Source: Cristatella mucedo (taxonomy: Eukaryota; Bryozoa; Phylactolaemata; Cristatellidae). From it: 64,000 nt of DNA. Of this stretch, positions 13,208-26,800 are shown piece by piece (positions within the stretch are counted from its first letter, which is position 1; each line of letters starts with the position of its first letter). The notes below the pieces were generated by a model that worked only from the letters and a program-made list of their open reading frames with translations, ran no database searches and had not been told where the DNA came from. The translations under genes and the position numbers were made by a program. The DNA is taken from positions 2,106,001 to 2,170,000 of the forward strand of contig WPIO01000014.1 in the NCBI GenBank assembly GCA_009760855.2, written 5' to 3'.

Positions 13208-14739
13208 GAAGTTCCACCACTAAAAATGAACTAGTCGGTCAGATGGAGCAGGGAATCCTTGTACAGTCAATGGCTCCATTAAACCGTGACCGCCACAGCC
13301 AAAACAGAATGGCTGTCTTTTGTAGCCTGTGCATCGAATGGTTTAAAATTGCAAAAAAGCGTGTGGTTGTTAAGGATTTTGAGCATTTAGGCATAGTGTT
13401 GCTGGCAACTAATACGCTTGCAATATTTTTACTGTTTGTTCCACAAGAGCTCATACGTGTCTTCGCAATCGCTGTGGAGGCAAGGGGGGGGGCTTTCTCT
13501 ATTTTTCGGCAGAGGGCCATCTTCTTCTTACGGCTCAACTTGGCACCAAGTCCAGCATATGCAGGGGATCGCTGATCTACGGCATAACGAATGGGCAACT
13601 GCAAACCTTGCATGAAATGGATGTAAGCAACCAAGAAGTGGCGTGGACTCTTAAAAATCAGCCATAGAGCAGTTAACTACAATTTGGACAAGCTAAAAAC
13701 ACACGGAAGTAGGCTTATAGACAAACTAAGGTCGCTTAAAGGACAACATTCGTCTGAAGGTGTTGGCTCCTCAGGGACAGATAGCATTGTTCCGGGAGCT
13801 GTTTAAGTCGCTAGCGATCACTACCCGGAAGGTGGTTAGCCCAAATACAGTGTGCCGGAGGCTTGCTACCCATTTCATATTTAGAAGGGTCGGTAAGTGA
13901 AAGCCTTTGCTTATGGAAAGGCACATAGAAGAATAGAAGCACACAGAAGAGACCGGAAGAGATGGGACCAGGACCAAGCCCACTACACTACTTACGACTG
14001 GATCACTTTTATGGACTGATGAGTCCAAATTCATGGTCTGCCTCAACAATAAAAGGAGAACCTTTGTGAGATGGCAAACTGGTGAGGTGTGCCATCCTGA
14101 CTGCCTAAAGCCAACGGTGAAAATCGGTGGCGGTGGTGTCATGGTTTGGGGTTGCATTGACTCTTCCGGTGTATGAGTACTGCACCATATTAACAGAATT
14201 ATGGACCAACAAGTGTACATGGACCTGGTTAAAAATGCTGGAATCTCAAGTGCTAAAGCTCTTCTGGGGAATGATTATATTTGGCAGCAGGGCAATGACC
14301 CTAAGCACACAGCAAAGGCCTTCAAAAAATTTTTTCAATTCAATCAGGTCTCCGAGTCAGGAGTTGGCCGAGTCAGTCGCCTGACCTAAATTCCATTGAA
14401 CATCTTTGGGAAAGGTTTGAGTGCTGTATGAGATCCGACTCTGTTCCTGATGTAACTCCGGATGAGCTTTTTAGTAGGCTGCAGTACCATTGGCAAAATA
14501 TTATGCCAGAGGCTGCCTCTCATCAAAGAGGTCATTGAAAACCTCAGAGAACCGATCTCATATTAACTTGTATGCCCTATCAGCAACATTTTTACTTCCG
14601 TGAGAAATTAAATATGTATATATGACATAGTGCACGTAAATAATCGATGTATTTTGTCTGTATGCTAAGCTGAAAGCCGTCTGCCGGCACCAGGTGGGCG
14701 TCACCATATGGGTGGAACAAGACTTCTTGTTTGGGTGTG

Positions 14740-14817
<78 letters not shown>

Positions 14818-17800
14818 TGTGTGTACACACACAAACACACCACCAGCACTTTCTCTCTTTGGAACATCTAACCCGGCAACTGCAGCAGTTGCTGCAAAAT
14901 TGTAGCTTTTTCTTCAGTGCTCTAAATGATTCTCAAAATTGTTACACTTTTCAATGAAAGAAATAATAACAGCCTCTTGGCCAACACAATACGTATTTGA
15001 ATAAATTATTATCAGGTGATGAGGCATACCGAGTCAGCAAAGGTCTGCAAATAAGTACAGTGAACAAAACAATCATAAACTCTACCATCCAAGTATGAAT
15101 GGTATTTAAGGATGTAGCTTCTTCAGCACCACTGTAGAAATTGTGCATGACCAATCCTCAGAGGTAAGCCCTTCCGTGAGCTATTATTCTTGCCCACCTA
15201 CCAGGACTAATATCAACCGATCTCCCTGAGATGCCATTAAGGGCATATTTCACGTGTGCCCAAGATTTTTTGAAATGATTTACACAGTAATCATAACTAG
15301 CTGTCTACTTATATAAAGTTACTAGAGTTATATTAAGCAGTCACTAATGTCACGCCATGGAGACTCAGCACCATTCAAGTAAGGAGCTTTCTGAATCCCT
15401 GTAAGCTGAACCATAGACTTGGAAAGCACACACTGTGTATGTAAGAACGTATGTGTCTTATGTATCTTAATCTCAAAAAATCCTTGCAGTAGGCGGCAGC
15501 TGAAGTGGCTGCTCCTCAGCTCGGGTATTCTTCTCAATGCCTGGCACACTGAAGTTGCCCAAATCATATTTTAATATGTATAGACAGCCCACAAATTAAC
15601 ACATATGCTCTTGGTATGTATGAGCCAAGTTCGACGTTTCGCCATGATTGTCCATGCTATGCATGTCTATGATTAAAGAATATAAAGTTTAAGGACCCTT
15701 GACGACATTTACAGTCATACTTACCCAACCGAAATCAGAAATAAACTATGGAAGAAAATGAAAAAAAATTGAAATAATGAGTTATAGCCTTGGATAGCCG
15801 GTTGCCAAAGGTGGGTTACGATGTAGCAGGGCATGACTTTGCTTGTTGCGATCGGGTTTATGCTTTTTGATTGTTATAAATACCGGAAGGAGTTGACCTC
15901 GATGTATATCGTTATCTTGAAAAATTAACGTCATTACGGTTTCAAGTGATGGTCTGGCATCAGTTTATGGCTGAGTAGCTTTTATTGATAAAGTTGGCCG
16001 AAAAACGTGATCCGGTGGCGTTAAATTTTCCTACGAGGATCAAGGAGAAAACTTTCACCAGAACTTACTGGTCTTAAAACGTTGCTATCAAGGCTATACA
16101 ACAAAACATAATGGTGGACTACATTTGGTGGCTGATTTGCAAGTGATTTAAATTATAACTCTAAAACTGGAAACACTACTCACTTCTAAATCAAGTGTGG
16201 TCAATCTTGAATAAGTTCATCACAAATACGTGTTAATTTTGATTAATTTGTTACTTTCTATTTCTTAATTAATGCGAACACAGATTTTTCAATTGGCCAG
16301 GTTTTATGTTGGTAATGGATCAAATTCAAGTTTACCACATTCTTGGTCAGAAAAGCCAAGTTTGGGGGAATAATGAATGGATATGAAAGAAAAAGAAAAA
16401 AGAATATGCACACAAAATTTGCAAAGCAGGAAGCTAGTCATAAGCTGTAGACCGAGGCTACAAGTGAGGTCTCGGCCTGATTAACTGAAGTACTCCACTC
16501 GGCAGGCCCAGCAGCCTGATAATAATAAAAATAATAATTCATTTGTATGGCACCCCAAGAGAACTTAATCTCTCTATTCAAGTGTTTCACATATGCCTCG
16601 GGACTCGAGCCCACGACCTCAGCCAGACCTTAGTCGGGGCGAGCACCTTAACCACTGAACCAAACCAGCTCAACCGGCTACGCTGGACGACCTACGACTG
16701 TCTGAAGTGCAGATGCTGTGCAGGAGCAAAGCAAAAGATCTAGCAGCAGCCGAAAGCAAACGCAGGTTTTTTGCATAACTTAAGTACAAATACACATTAA
16801 TTTCGATTTATTTGTTGCTTTTCCTGACTAAATGTGAGCCAAAAATGCGAATTCGTCCTTTTTTCAGGTGAAAATTAAAAGTTTTGGAGGATAGCGAATG
16901 GACATTTTCTATACTTTTCAAGGCACAAGCAATTCTGAAATAACACTTACTACCCAGAAAAAGTATTACACCTTGTAAACAGTCATGCATTTGCATGTAG
17001 CCCAACCTGCATAGGTGCTTCCCTCCTTTAAAAATTCTAAGATGGCATAGAAATCAATTCATCTAAAACTGCTTCTGTCTCCACAATTTAATTCGGACTT
17101 TTATGTCCTTTGACCTTGCAAGGGTTTTGACAAGAAGTTATTAGCTAGCAGCACTTTTTTTTAGTAGTTATTCTCTTCATTAGTCTTCAGTTGCCTTGTT
17201 CCGTTCCGGGATATGCGCCAGCCACTGGTCATATAGTGTCACTCATTTGGGAGAAATAATAAGTGAAGGCACCTTGGCTGAGAAAAGGTCCACCAGTCTC
17301 TTTGCAAACCCTCTACAGTAACAAGGTCAGCACCCATGTCCTATCCCCCTCATGCTCAAAAGATACCACTGGTTGAGGCAGGTTAGGGTTTTCTCCATTA
17401 ATTGCAAGGCGGCATATAGCTCCTCTTCAAACCGTGGCCTGAGACTCCCTGAAGCTTCTATATGATATTGTGTTGACTTCAAGTTCTCAGTCAGAACAAA
17501 AAGTGGCCGAGTAAGACTTGTAAATGCATTTGTTCGACATGGAACCATCAATCTGCAGAAAGATTTTCATGTATAGATCAGGGCAAGGAACTAATGCCTA
17601 TTAGTTTCATTTATGTAGGCCTGTTTCAAATAACACTCCTAACTCCAACAGTTCCATGTAAGACGTTTCTCCCCCAAGCTAATCGATATTGCATAAATTA
17701 GAAATTCTTACATACCAGTAATTTAACTGCCAAATTGGGCTGGCAAGAAAACAAAAACTTGTATTGCTTCTACGCAACTAGGGATTTAGTCAGTCAAAAG

Positions 17801-20800
17801 GAACAGCCTAATTTTGTAAGTTAAATAGCAAATCACAAGGTTCAAATGGAGTACCAAATACTGCCTGGTGAACTGATTTGGAAAGATGGAAGTGCATTTT
17901 TCTGTTTTAACATCTCGCTTACTGTAAGAAGACTAAACTCATTAAAAATGTTAGCCGATTCAACAGCCTCATTTGTATAGCAGCAGAAAAGCCTTACCGG
18001 CTACCACCACCACTTACAGTAGGAAATCAGGGATCGGCCACTGCAGCACTCAACCTACAACCTGGGATTTGAAGAGCGAGCACCTTAACACTGGGCTAAG
18101 ACACAGTGGCTACCATGCAAGCCTGTGAAGGAAATAAGCCAGTGTGTTAGCAAGACAGTGAGGCAAGAATTATTTACCATATGCGCTATTGCATGGTTGA
18201 GACTTCGAAAACGCTCAGCCATTGGCCCACTACCAAAGTCTTCACTGAGAATTGACATCATGTCAGGGTCTAAAAATCTGCAAAATATAATGGAAATAAT
18301 CATAAGACGTCTGTAAATTGCCCTAAGAGAAATCAATCGTTCTATGAACGTTGCATATGCACGAAACGAAGGTTGTCAATTGGTTAGTGATACGGTGCCA
18401 GCATGCTTATACATAAAAAGGCAATTCACATGCCGAGCTCATATTGAAAGGAAAAGTTGGGTTTTAGCTTCTTTTTAATGTCAGGTCAAAAGATGCGATA
18501 GCAGTCGAGAATAAGTTACGGGCTTCGGAAGAGCATACGAAGGAAATGCACGGTCTACAAGAGATCAGGTTTGGTAAGAGGCACAGCTAAATGATGTGAG
18601 TCTGAGGAGCAGGAGGTAAGAAGGGAAGGCTGATTATGAAGTATGTCAGATAAGTAAGCAGCAGCAAGAGAATGAAATGAGTGGCAAAACTTAGGAAGTC
18701 GGTGCACTGCTTGATGGGGATGAGTGCAGGTCGATCAGAAGTGGCGTAATGCGGCAGTTGTAACGTTTACGGCAGACAAACCTAGCTGATGAGTGCTGCG
18801 CCTACTGGAAGTATCTTATCACATAGGCAAGAAGATCTGACTGTACAAGCTTCGCTAAGCTAGCAGTTGCAATATAGGATCCTGACCAAGCAGTTCACAG
18901 TTGATAGAAACCTCTGAAAACAATAGGCAGAGGTACTTTGTCCAAACTCATACAGGAAAGTTTAAGCTTGCTCTCAAGCACCACAAACAGCCTATTCATA
19001 GCTATATTAGAATGGTCCCATTCACATCTTCTGATCAAAGTATGGGAGGTCCTTCCCGTACAGCAACCACGAATGATACAAAAAGGCATGTTAAAGTATA
19101 GACAGGTGAACCAAGTATTTATATGTAATACAAGGATGCTCCCAAATGAAGCCCAGAAGATAACCAGCTGATACAATTCTTTTTTCCATTACAAACCCTC
19201 GACGAGATCCGAAAAGGGAGCACAAGGTCACCAGGCACTTCCACTGCTGACCATGCATTTCCCGAGGCTTTAAACCAAACAAAGTTTGCCCGTACACTCA
19301 AACGAAAAAGTTTTTGGACGGCTAGAGAAGCCGCCATGACGGCCGCCTACTCACTGGCATTTCGAGTAAATATCGAGCATCTGTGTCACCAAGAGTGTTC
19401 ACACTGGCTGAAATGACGATAAGCAGCATGTTCTCACAATTATCACATACCGTACTTAGTTTATTGTGCTAATATGGCACTGCAACCCCTTATTTGCAGT
19501 GACCTGTCGGACTCGCCCAGACATGAAGCTGATCTAATGCTCGCAAACATTGACCGTTATACTGCTCCAGGCTTGTTGCAAGTAAAAAAAACAGCACATC
19601 AATAGCCGTGATACGGACAGCCAGCTGCCGTAGCTGTCGCTTGACTTCATACCACATATAAATGTTCGATTGGGTTCGGGGACTGACTTGACCAGCCCAT
19701 GTCCGTCACAGGAGGGTAAACGAATTCTGATAAATAAGCAGCACAATGCAGCGGACTCGCTTTGCTGTGTCATAGTAGTTCCGTCACGGAAGACAATGCT
19801 GAGTCGTCTTGCCAGTTGATGGAAGTGCCATCTTGCCATGTGCCACAAGTGCACCATCTTTCAGTGATGGACTTTCTTGTTTTAATTAGTAGATATTGCA
19901 AAAAATCATACTTGGGAGTCCTACGTTTTGAAATAGGTCTAACTAGACGTCTTTGGTCATGATGCCCGGTATGCCGAGCAGGGCTCTGGTACCACTTCTG
20001 CTGAAGCATCCCAATACCACGACACCTGGTTCTTCCAAATTTGACCTTCGGCTGTAGCCAATTGGGTAAGTAGGCTTCGTTGGTAAGTAGGCTTCGTTGG
20101 GTCGCCGACGCGAGTAAAGCCTTCTCATACATTTCGAAAAGAACGTGAATCTGCTTTCATCACCCCATACAACTTTACCCATATCGTCAGTAGTCCAGTG
20201 GATTTGAGTCTTAGCCCACTGTAAACGACTCAACATGTTCCTTGCCGACAGAAGAGGTTTTCTCTTTGCAACTCGATAATGCAGACCAGCCTCATCTAGT
20301 CACCTTCTGACAGTGTCACCGATAATACGCATACCAGACGATGCATGCAGACTTTTATTGTGAGCTTTCGCCGAAGCAAAATGGTCCTTGAATGCATCTA
20401 ACTTTATTATGGTGTTTTCCAGCCTAGTGGTAGCACAGAGCCGGCCGGATCGTATAGCATTTTCAGGGCTCCCGGTCTCTTCTATCTTTTCCATGTTGTA
20501 CGAAACTGTACTCTTCGGAATTGATAAAGTAGCAGCAATTTGACCATGTGTGTCCAGCCTCGTGAAGTGCCATGAGTTTGCCCCTCACGAAGCTCGACAC
20601 TTCGGTGAGCTTTGGTATGACTGGTGGACTTTTCCCGGATAAAAAAGTAATCTTCAATGGGTTTTCTTTACAGTTTTGGCTCGTGTGCAGTCTCATGGTT
20701 CCAGGATGAACTGGTGAACGGGTTGTTTCTCGGTTTTATTCTGGCCAAAAAGCCATTTTTAAAGGTGTTAAAAAAATTTTGACTAATTTTGGGCATATTG

Positions 20801-23800
20801 TCCATGAGTTGCCCATCATGGCAATTCGTACGTGTGCATCCAATAATTAGCAGACAGAACCAGCACCCAGTCCAGTCGGTGGCTTAGGAAAAGATAAATA
20901 TATTTAAATATATTTCATTTGTATAGCACCCCAAGAGAATTAAATCTCTATTCAGGCGCTTCACATATGCCTCACGGCTCGAGCCCACGACCTCAGCCAG
21001 ACCTTAGTCGGGGCGAGCACCTTAACCGCTGGACCAACCTGGTAATCGAGCAATTCTGGACTGTCCCAATGCTTTTGCGTTTGAGTGCACCTGCATAGCC
21101 ATGGCAGTACCCTCAGCTTACTACCAACGAAAGAACATTCTATTAACATTGCAAAAAGTCCCATCTTGATCTCCAGGCTAAGCCTTCAGTGTCTAAGAAC
21201 AAGGGTAGTTCGAAGCCAAACAGTTTGGACAGTGCAAAGGCATAAGGTTCGGCTACTTAATGAAACCGATACAAGTTCAGGAACGAGGCAATTCACACTT
21301 TCACGAGAACTTTCACGAGTTGCACTTTCATGAGTTGCAACATTAATGGCTTGGTGACCATCAAAATAATTGACAAGCCATAGTAAATGCCCAACCTATT
21401 AAATTTTCCTGTGAAAAGAGCAAAGCGATGACTTCTTCATGTGGAATGGTTCAACTAAGTTAAACTATAGTAAGCTTAATCCCACTTGTGCCAGCACCAC
21501 AAAGTATCTATTCACATAATTGCTTACTGGCAGTGCATTCTGTGCCCTTCATTGAATCAAAGGTACACGCCAGACCAGATCTTAAACGTCAAAATATGAT
21601 ATGAAACAATATTCCTTGATCGGCAGCACTACCACGAACTCACACCACGCTACCACGAACAGTAGGCCGGGGCTCCATGTCGACCTGATGGGCATATGGT
21701 GCTACATAACTAGCTGAAAAACCTGGGGAAATGCAGCTATTCACACTAGATTGCAATCAAACCAGAGTCTTACATGAGTAGCCAGGTGTTGCAGCAACAT
21801 TAGAATCTGCCTTGCCCTTCCCAAGAAGCTCAACACACTTAAAAAGACAGCAAGCAACTGCAATCCACCTACCTATCAAGATCCTTCTTGGCTTTTCGAC
21901 TGAGCAAGTCGAGTTTAGTCATGATGTTAACATGAGGAATTTCCAAGCTGACCATAGCAGATAAAGCAGACAGTATTCCGGAAACAAACTTTGATGGCTG
22001 GATCATGAACTGGGCATCGATGATAAAAACTCCACACACACGAAAGTCAGCTCGCTGTAGGTGATCGACAAGCCGACGCATCACCGATATATGAGTATAC
22101 AGTTCGATTTGGCCTAAATCAGAACATGCAGAATAAACTAAAAGTGGCATCGTGGGCAGACAAATATAGCGACACTGACTCTTAAGAGTAAATATAAAGA
22201 AAATACGAAAAATATCCGTACAAAGATCGAATATCTGCTTGAGTACTTTTCAATGGACAAACATGCTAGGAATGGAATCAGAAGTTTGGACCATCTCCAT
22301 GTAAAAAGAAAAGACGATTATTCAAACTATTTCTAAACCAGAAGCAACATACCTACAAATAAAAATTTACCAAAACCCAGACGAACACAAAATCATATGC
22401 GACTTGTCTCCCAACTTGTTGAAACTTGGTAGACCAAGGTACATGCATGAAGCTTGTTGAGGTGGATGATTGTGGCTTTCAAACAGCTTCATTTTCAGTG
22501 TAGCTTAATGCCTTATAAAATCCATAACTTTATCAATACTTCATGGATCAACAAAATCTGAAATTTGAGTTCATAACTGCTTGTAAAGCACTGCAGGAAT
22601 TTATTTCTGATTTCAGTTGGATAAGAATTGCTATACACGTCCATGATTGCAGAAAATATAGCTTCAGGACGTTTGATGACATGTGTAGCAATACCTATTT
22701 AACCAAAATCAGAAATAAAATACAGTGCTGCACAAGCAAACTCACATTTCGAATTTCATTTGATCCATTAAGTATTGACCGGGTTATGAATTTTAAGAGG
22801 CACAAAGCTACACGGGAAATTAGGCTGTTTAAAAGTCCTAAGCACGCACCTGAACAAGCTGCAAATATGAACTTCGATGTACCAGGGTTCAACAAGTTAG
22901 GGATGAGTTTATAAGCATATGATTATGGCATCGGTAATTTTATTTGTAGGTATTTTGCTTTCTGTTTACTTCTGGTTTAGATAGGGTTTGCACAATCATC
23001 TTTTTCTGTAAAATAGAAATGGTCAACACTTCCCATTTCATAGCTAACATGTTTGTTGAAAGGTACTCTATACAGATAAACAATTGTTAGACAATTGTTT
23101 TTATATTTTCTTGTCATTTAACGTTAAGAAAACACTTATCACAATGGTAGTCACACAGTTATTTCTCACACCGGGTATCCATACCAACATCAGTTGCATT
23201 TGAAAATCACACATGCTACAGCCTTCAAGAAAAAGACAAGACACTCAAAAAATACAAAGGTACCGGAAAAGTAAGGATAATAGGCAAGCACCAGAAACAT
23301 AGAACTAAAAAATCTTAAAGAGCAATAAGCAAGCTCCATCTAGATCATAATGTGCTTGGTTTAACAAGAAAATCGAAGTGTTATTACATATTAACACTAA
23401 ACACACTTGCTATTAAAGGAAAGCTCAGGCAAAGCAACATTTTTCTAAATGAACTGGACAGAAATGCATGAGAGCTTCTTCTTACAGTGCGAAAAGCAAC
23501 CACATGCTGAAAAAACATGAGGGTTAATTCAAATTAAGTGCAAGTACTATGCCTTACCCGGACAATCAAAAATAATATAGTCGTCTTCGATTTCATCCAG
23601 TTGTTCATCTAACCAATCGAGGTTGTCAGCAAGGTACCTGAATTATTGTGTACAAACGGTAAGCATGTGTAAACAAAAATTTCCCTGATCAATCCCATGC
23701 AAATATACACATCACGTGAACGTTCGTCCAAGGAACTCTATATTACACAAGCATTACAAAAAGGTATTTAAAGATGGCATTGTTTTGTAGACATCTATGT

Positions 23801-26800
23801 GAGTGTTTTAGATAGAAAATCAAGAGCCTAGGCACATTAAATATGCATTCACAGTAGCAGCCACAGCTAGGGGCTCAGAATGGTAAAACAAAAATCGAAA
23901 AATTATTACACGTACTCAAGTCGATGAGAGTTGAAAGTATCTCGTGGAGCAAGTATTTAAAGAAAAATGTGACAAGATACATTGGTGTACTCACAGGGGT
24001 TCATATCGCAACGATAAAAAAGGCTGACAAATGATGGAATAAGATCCACGGCGATGGTAACATCCGCCAGCTTAATACTGTAGGTTGAATTTCTCTATTG
24101 GTGATGCAAAAAGCTCAGCACATACTGAAAGGCAAGGTAGCCAATACACCTTACGGAATAAAATCTTTCTTGTGAAAATGTGGCGGCTAAGAAGCTTTAC
24201 AGGCCCTCTGTTCTTTTAGAGATGTGAGAAGTGGAAAATGTCACTCACAATGGGGATGGGGAGGCAGCAGCTGAATGCTAAGACTTTTTTTGCCCAAACA
24301 GCACAGCTGGCACATCAAGCACCACTCGGCAGAGCTGGCCTCATAGGCTATCAGCCAGAGGCAAGCAACAGACTCGATCGGAAATGACCACAGAAGATAT
24401 GTCCGAGTTAACCTTCACAGTTGGAGGGCATTATACCTGCTGCAATTATAAGCCAACAATAACAGCTTGCCTGATCGGCGAAAGTATAGCACTGGAATTC
24501 CTCCACATTTGCAACAAAAAAGCAGACCCAAAATACCGATAAAGAGTTCTAGTCAAGTTTCCAGACTAAGAGATCATATCCCACAGATGAGCTGGGTCGA
24601 GTAACAAACCCAATATACCCACGGCGACAAACTAAACAAGTAAATTAATGATCAGCTGATCAAGCAAGCAGCAGAAGAGCCTAATCAGCTATCACCACTG
24701 CTTCCAGTAGTGGGCAATAAAAGATTCCCTGCTGGAGGACTCGAACCCATGACCTGGTTTGCGAAGTGTGAGCCCCTTGAATCTAGCCATAAGAACCTGT
24801 TTTTGCAAAATCCTATATGACTTTAGAACCAAAAACCGGTTGTCGCTACCTTTAGCCCAGCCTTTAAAAAACCGCCAAGCAGATCATAAAAAGTTTATTC
24901 GGGACCCACAAAAAAACTAAAAGCCGACATCCTAGTCAAGGCTAACTCAATATGTCCTCTAGCAACATGCTGCCTACAGGTGTAGACATACGCTGACATC
25001 AGCAAAATGCAGTTGTCCAAACCTTATCTGATGCAGGGAGTGGATAGGAAAAAGGCAAATCCTACATCACTTACAGTACAACCATACTCATCGTATTAGC
25101 AAGGTAAATGAATTGCACGAGCCAACAAAAAAAGCTGTAGCCTAGAGCATCCCAATCAACAGAAGACGGCTCATTAGTCCAATCAGTGTCAATAACAAAC
25201 TGACAAAACAAACAACTGGTATATACAAAATGTACTTACTCCATGCAAAAAACGAGGCCACCGTTAGGACCGAGTTTGAGACCCTCGTCATCCATCACAT
25301 CGTCGACGCTTATGAGCTCACGAATGTCTGGTAAAAAAAATGTGCAGCTAAATAAGCCAAAGTCTGTAACAGGTCCACGTTTGAAATTTACCAGACAGAA
25401 TTTTTTGACTAACAAAAAACACGGCACCAGACATAGCTCATTCTGATTGCTTACATTAAGGTGCAGAGAAGCATGAATGCATATAAGCTACTGGTGAGTG
25501 CAAGAGTACATAGAGCAAGGGTAAATGACAGATAAGGTTAAAGTTTGAAGTCCAGAATTTCGCTGGACAAAAGGAGCTTGCACAACTGGCTATTATCGAT
25601 ACTAATGCTAGTAACTAGTTACTCAAGCCTCAAACCAACTAACTTTCTTTAAATATGGAACTCAGGTATTTTGAAGCTGCAACCTAACATTAAAAAATGC
25701 ACTGCCGCATATATGATAACAAACAATCATTTATCGCCCGAAATTAACAACCACAATTCAACATATGCTAACCTTAGGATTGTGCATTCCTGCGAGCCTG
25801 CAGCACAGAAAATTTATTTCACTAGTGAATAAAATTAACACCCATCACCTTGCAATCCTAAGTACAATACTGAGTAAAAAGCTAACAGGCACTGTACTTG
25901 AGTAAATAATTCATAGCACTCTATAAAAAGACTCCCAAGCATCGGAGCATTCCGAATGCATGCTTCGGGTTTCCACAGACTGAGATACTAGCATACAGAT
26001 AAATTCTTGAATTTTGAATCGAAGAACGTTTGTGAATTGGAGTCAAGACCCGATCATATGGGCAAGTCCAGAACCTCAAGTTTGCAACAAAGTACACAGA
26101 TAGCCAATTAGAACTCCGTGCATTTCCAGCAAATAGCAAAATCTCAGGCCGAGATTATTTTTATCATAGAGATTATATCACGAGGGGAAGGGGTTGGCAG
26201 TAGACCCGGTGGGCTACAGCCGCGGTCCTTTGACCAACTCAGATATGGAAAGCTTGGCGGTTTGCTTTCTGCTATGCTCCGTTGCTAACTACTATCCTCC
26301 TTTAACCCACCCATCCCCTCGGCAAGATGCCAGTGACGTTTTACAAAATATTGCTCCTTGAATACTGTTGTTCGTAAGCAGACTTGGCCAGCCAGAAGTG
26401 GGAATAATGAAAAACCTTAACTGCAAGAACGTGACCCCAACCTCGGTGCTAAAATAATAATGGTAACTATCCACAAGCTACATTGAAACGCAAATGCGTT
26501 TTTACTGCTGGGGCAGCCACCATAACTACCACGCCTACTCACCTGCGTTTAGATTAAATATCGAGTGTTACTGTTATAAAAAAAAAGTATGCACAGTGGT
26601 TGAAATAAAAAAATCAACATGTTCCTGCAATGACCATGTATTATATCTATTTACTGAGCTATTATATGACGTTGCACCTCTCTTATTTATAATGACATGT
26701 CGAACTCGCCCAGACAAGAAGCTGATCAAATGCATGCACACAGCCGGTATGTTACTCCAGACTCATTGCAAGTGGACACATAGGGCATCAGCAAACGTGA

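Noticed and set aside
22543-22914. 123-codon plus-strand open frame
   Set aside because: It spans the centre of a foldback element whose two arms are reverse complements; no protein family fits.
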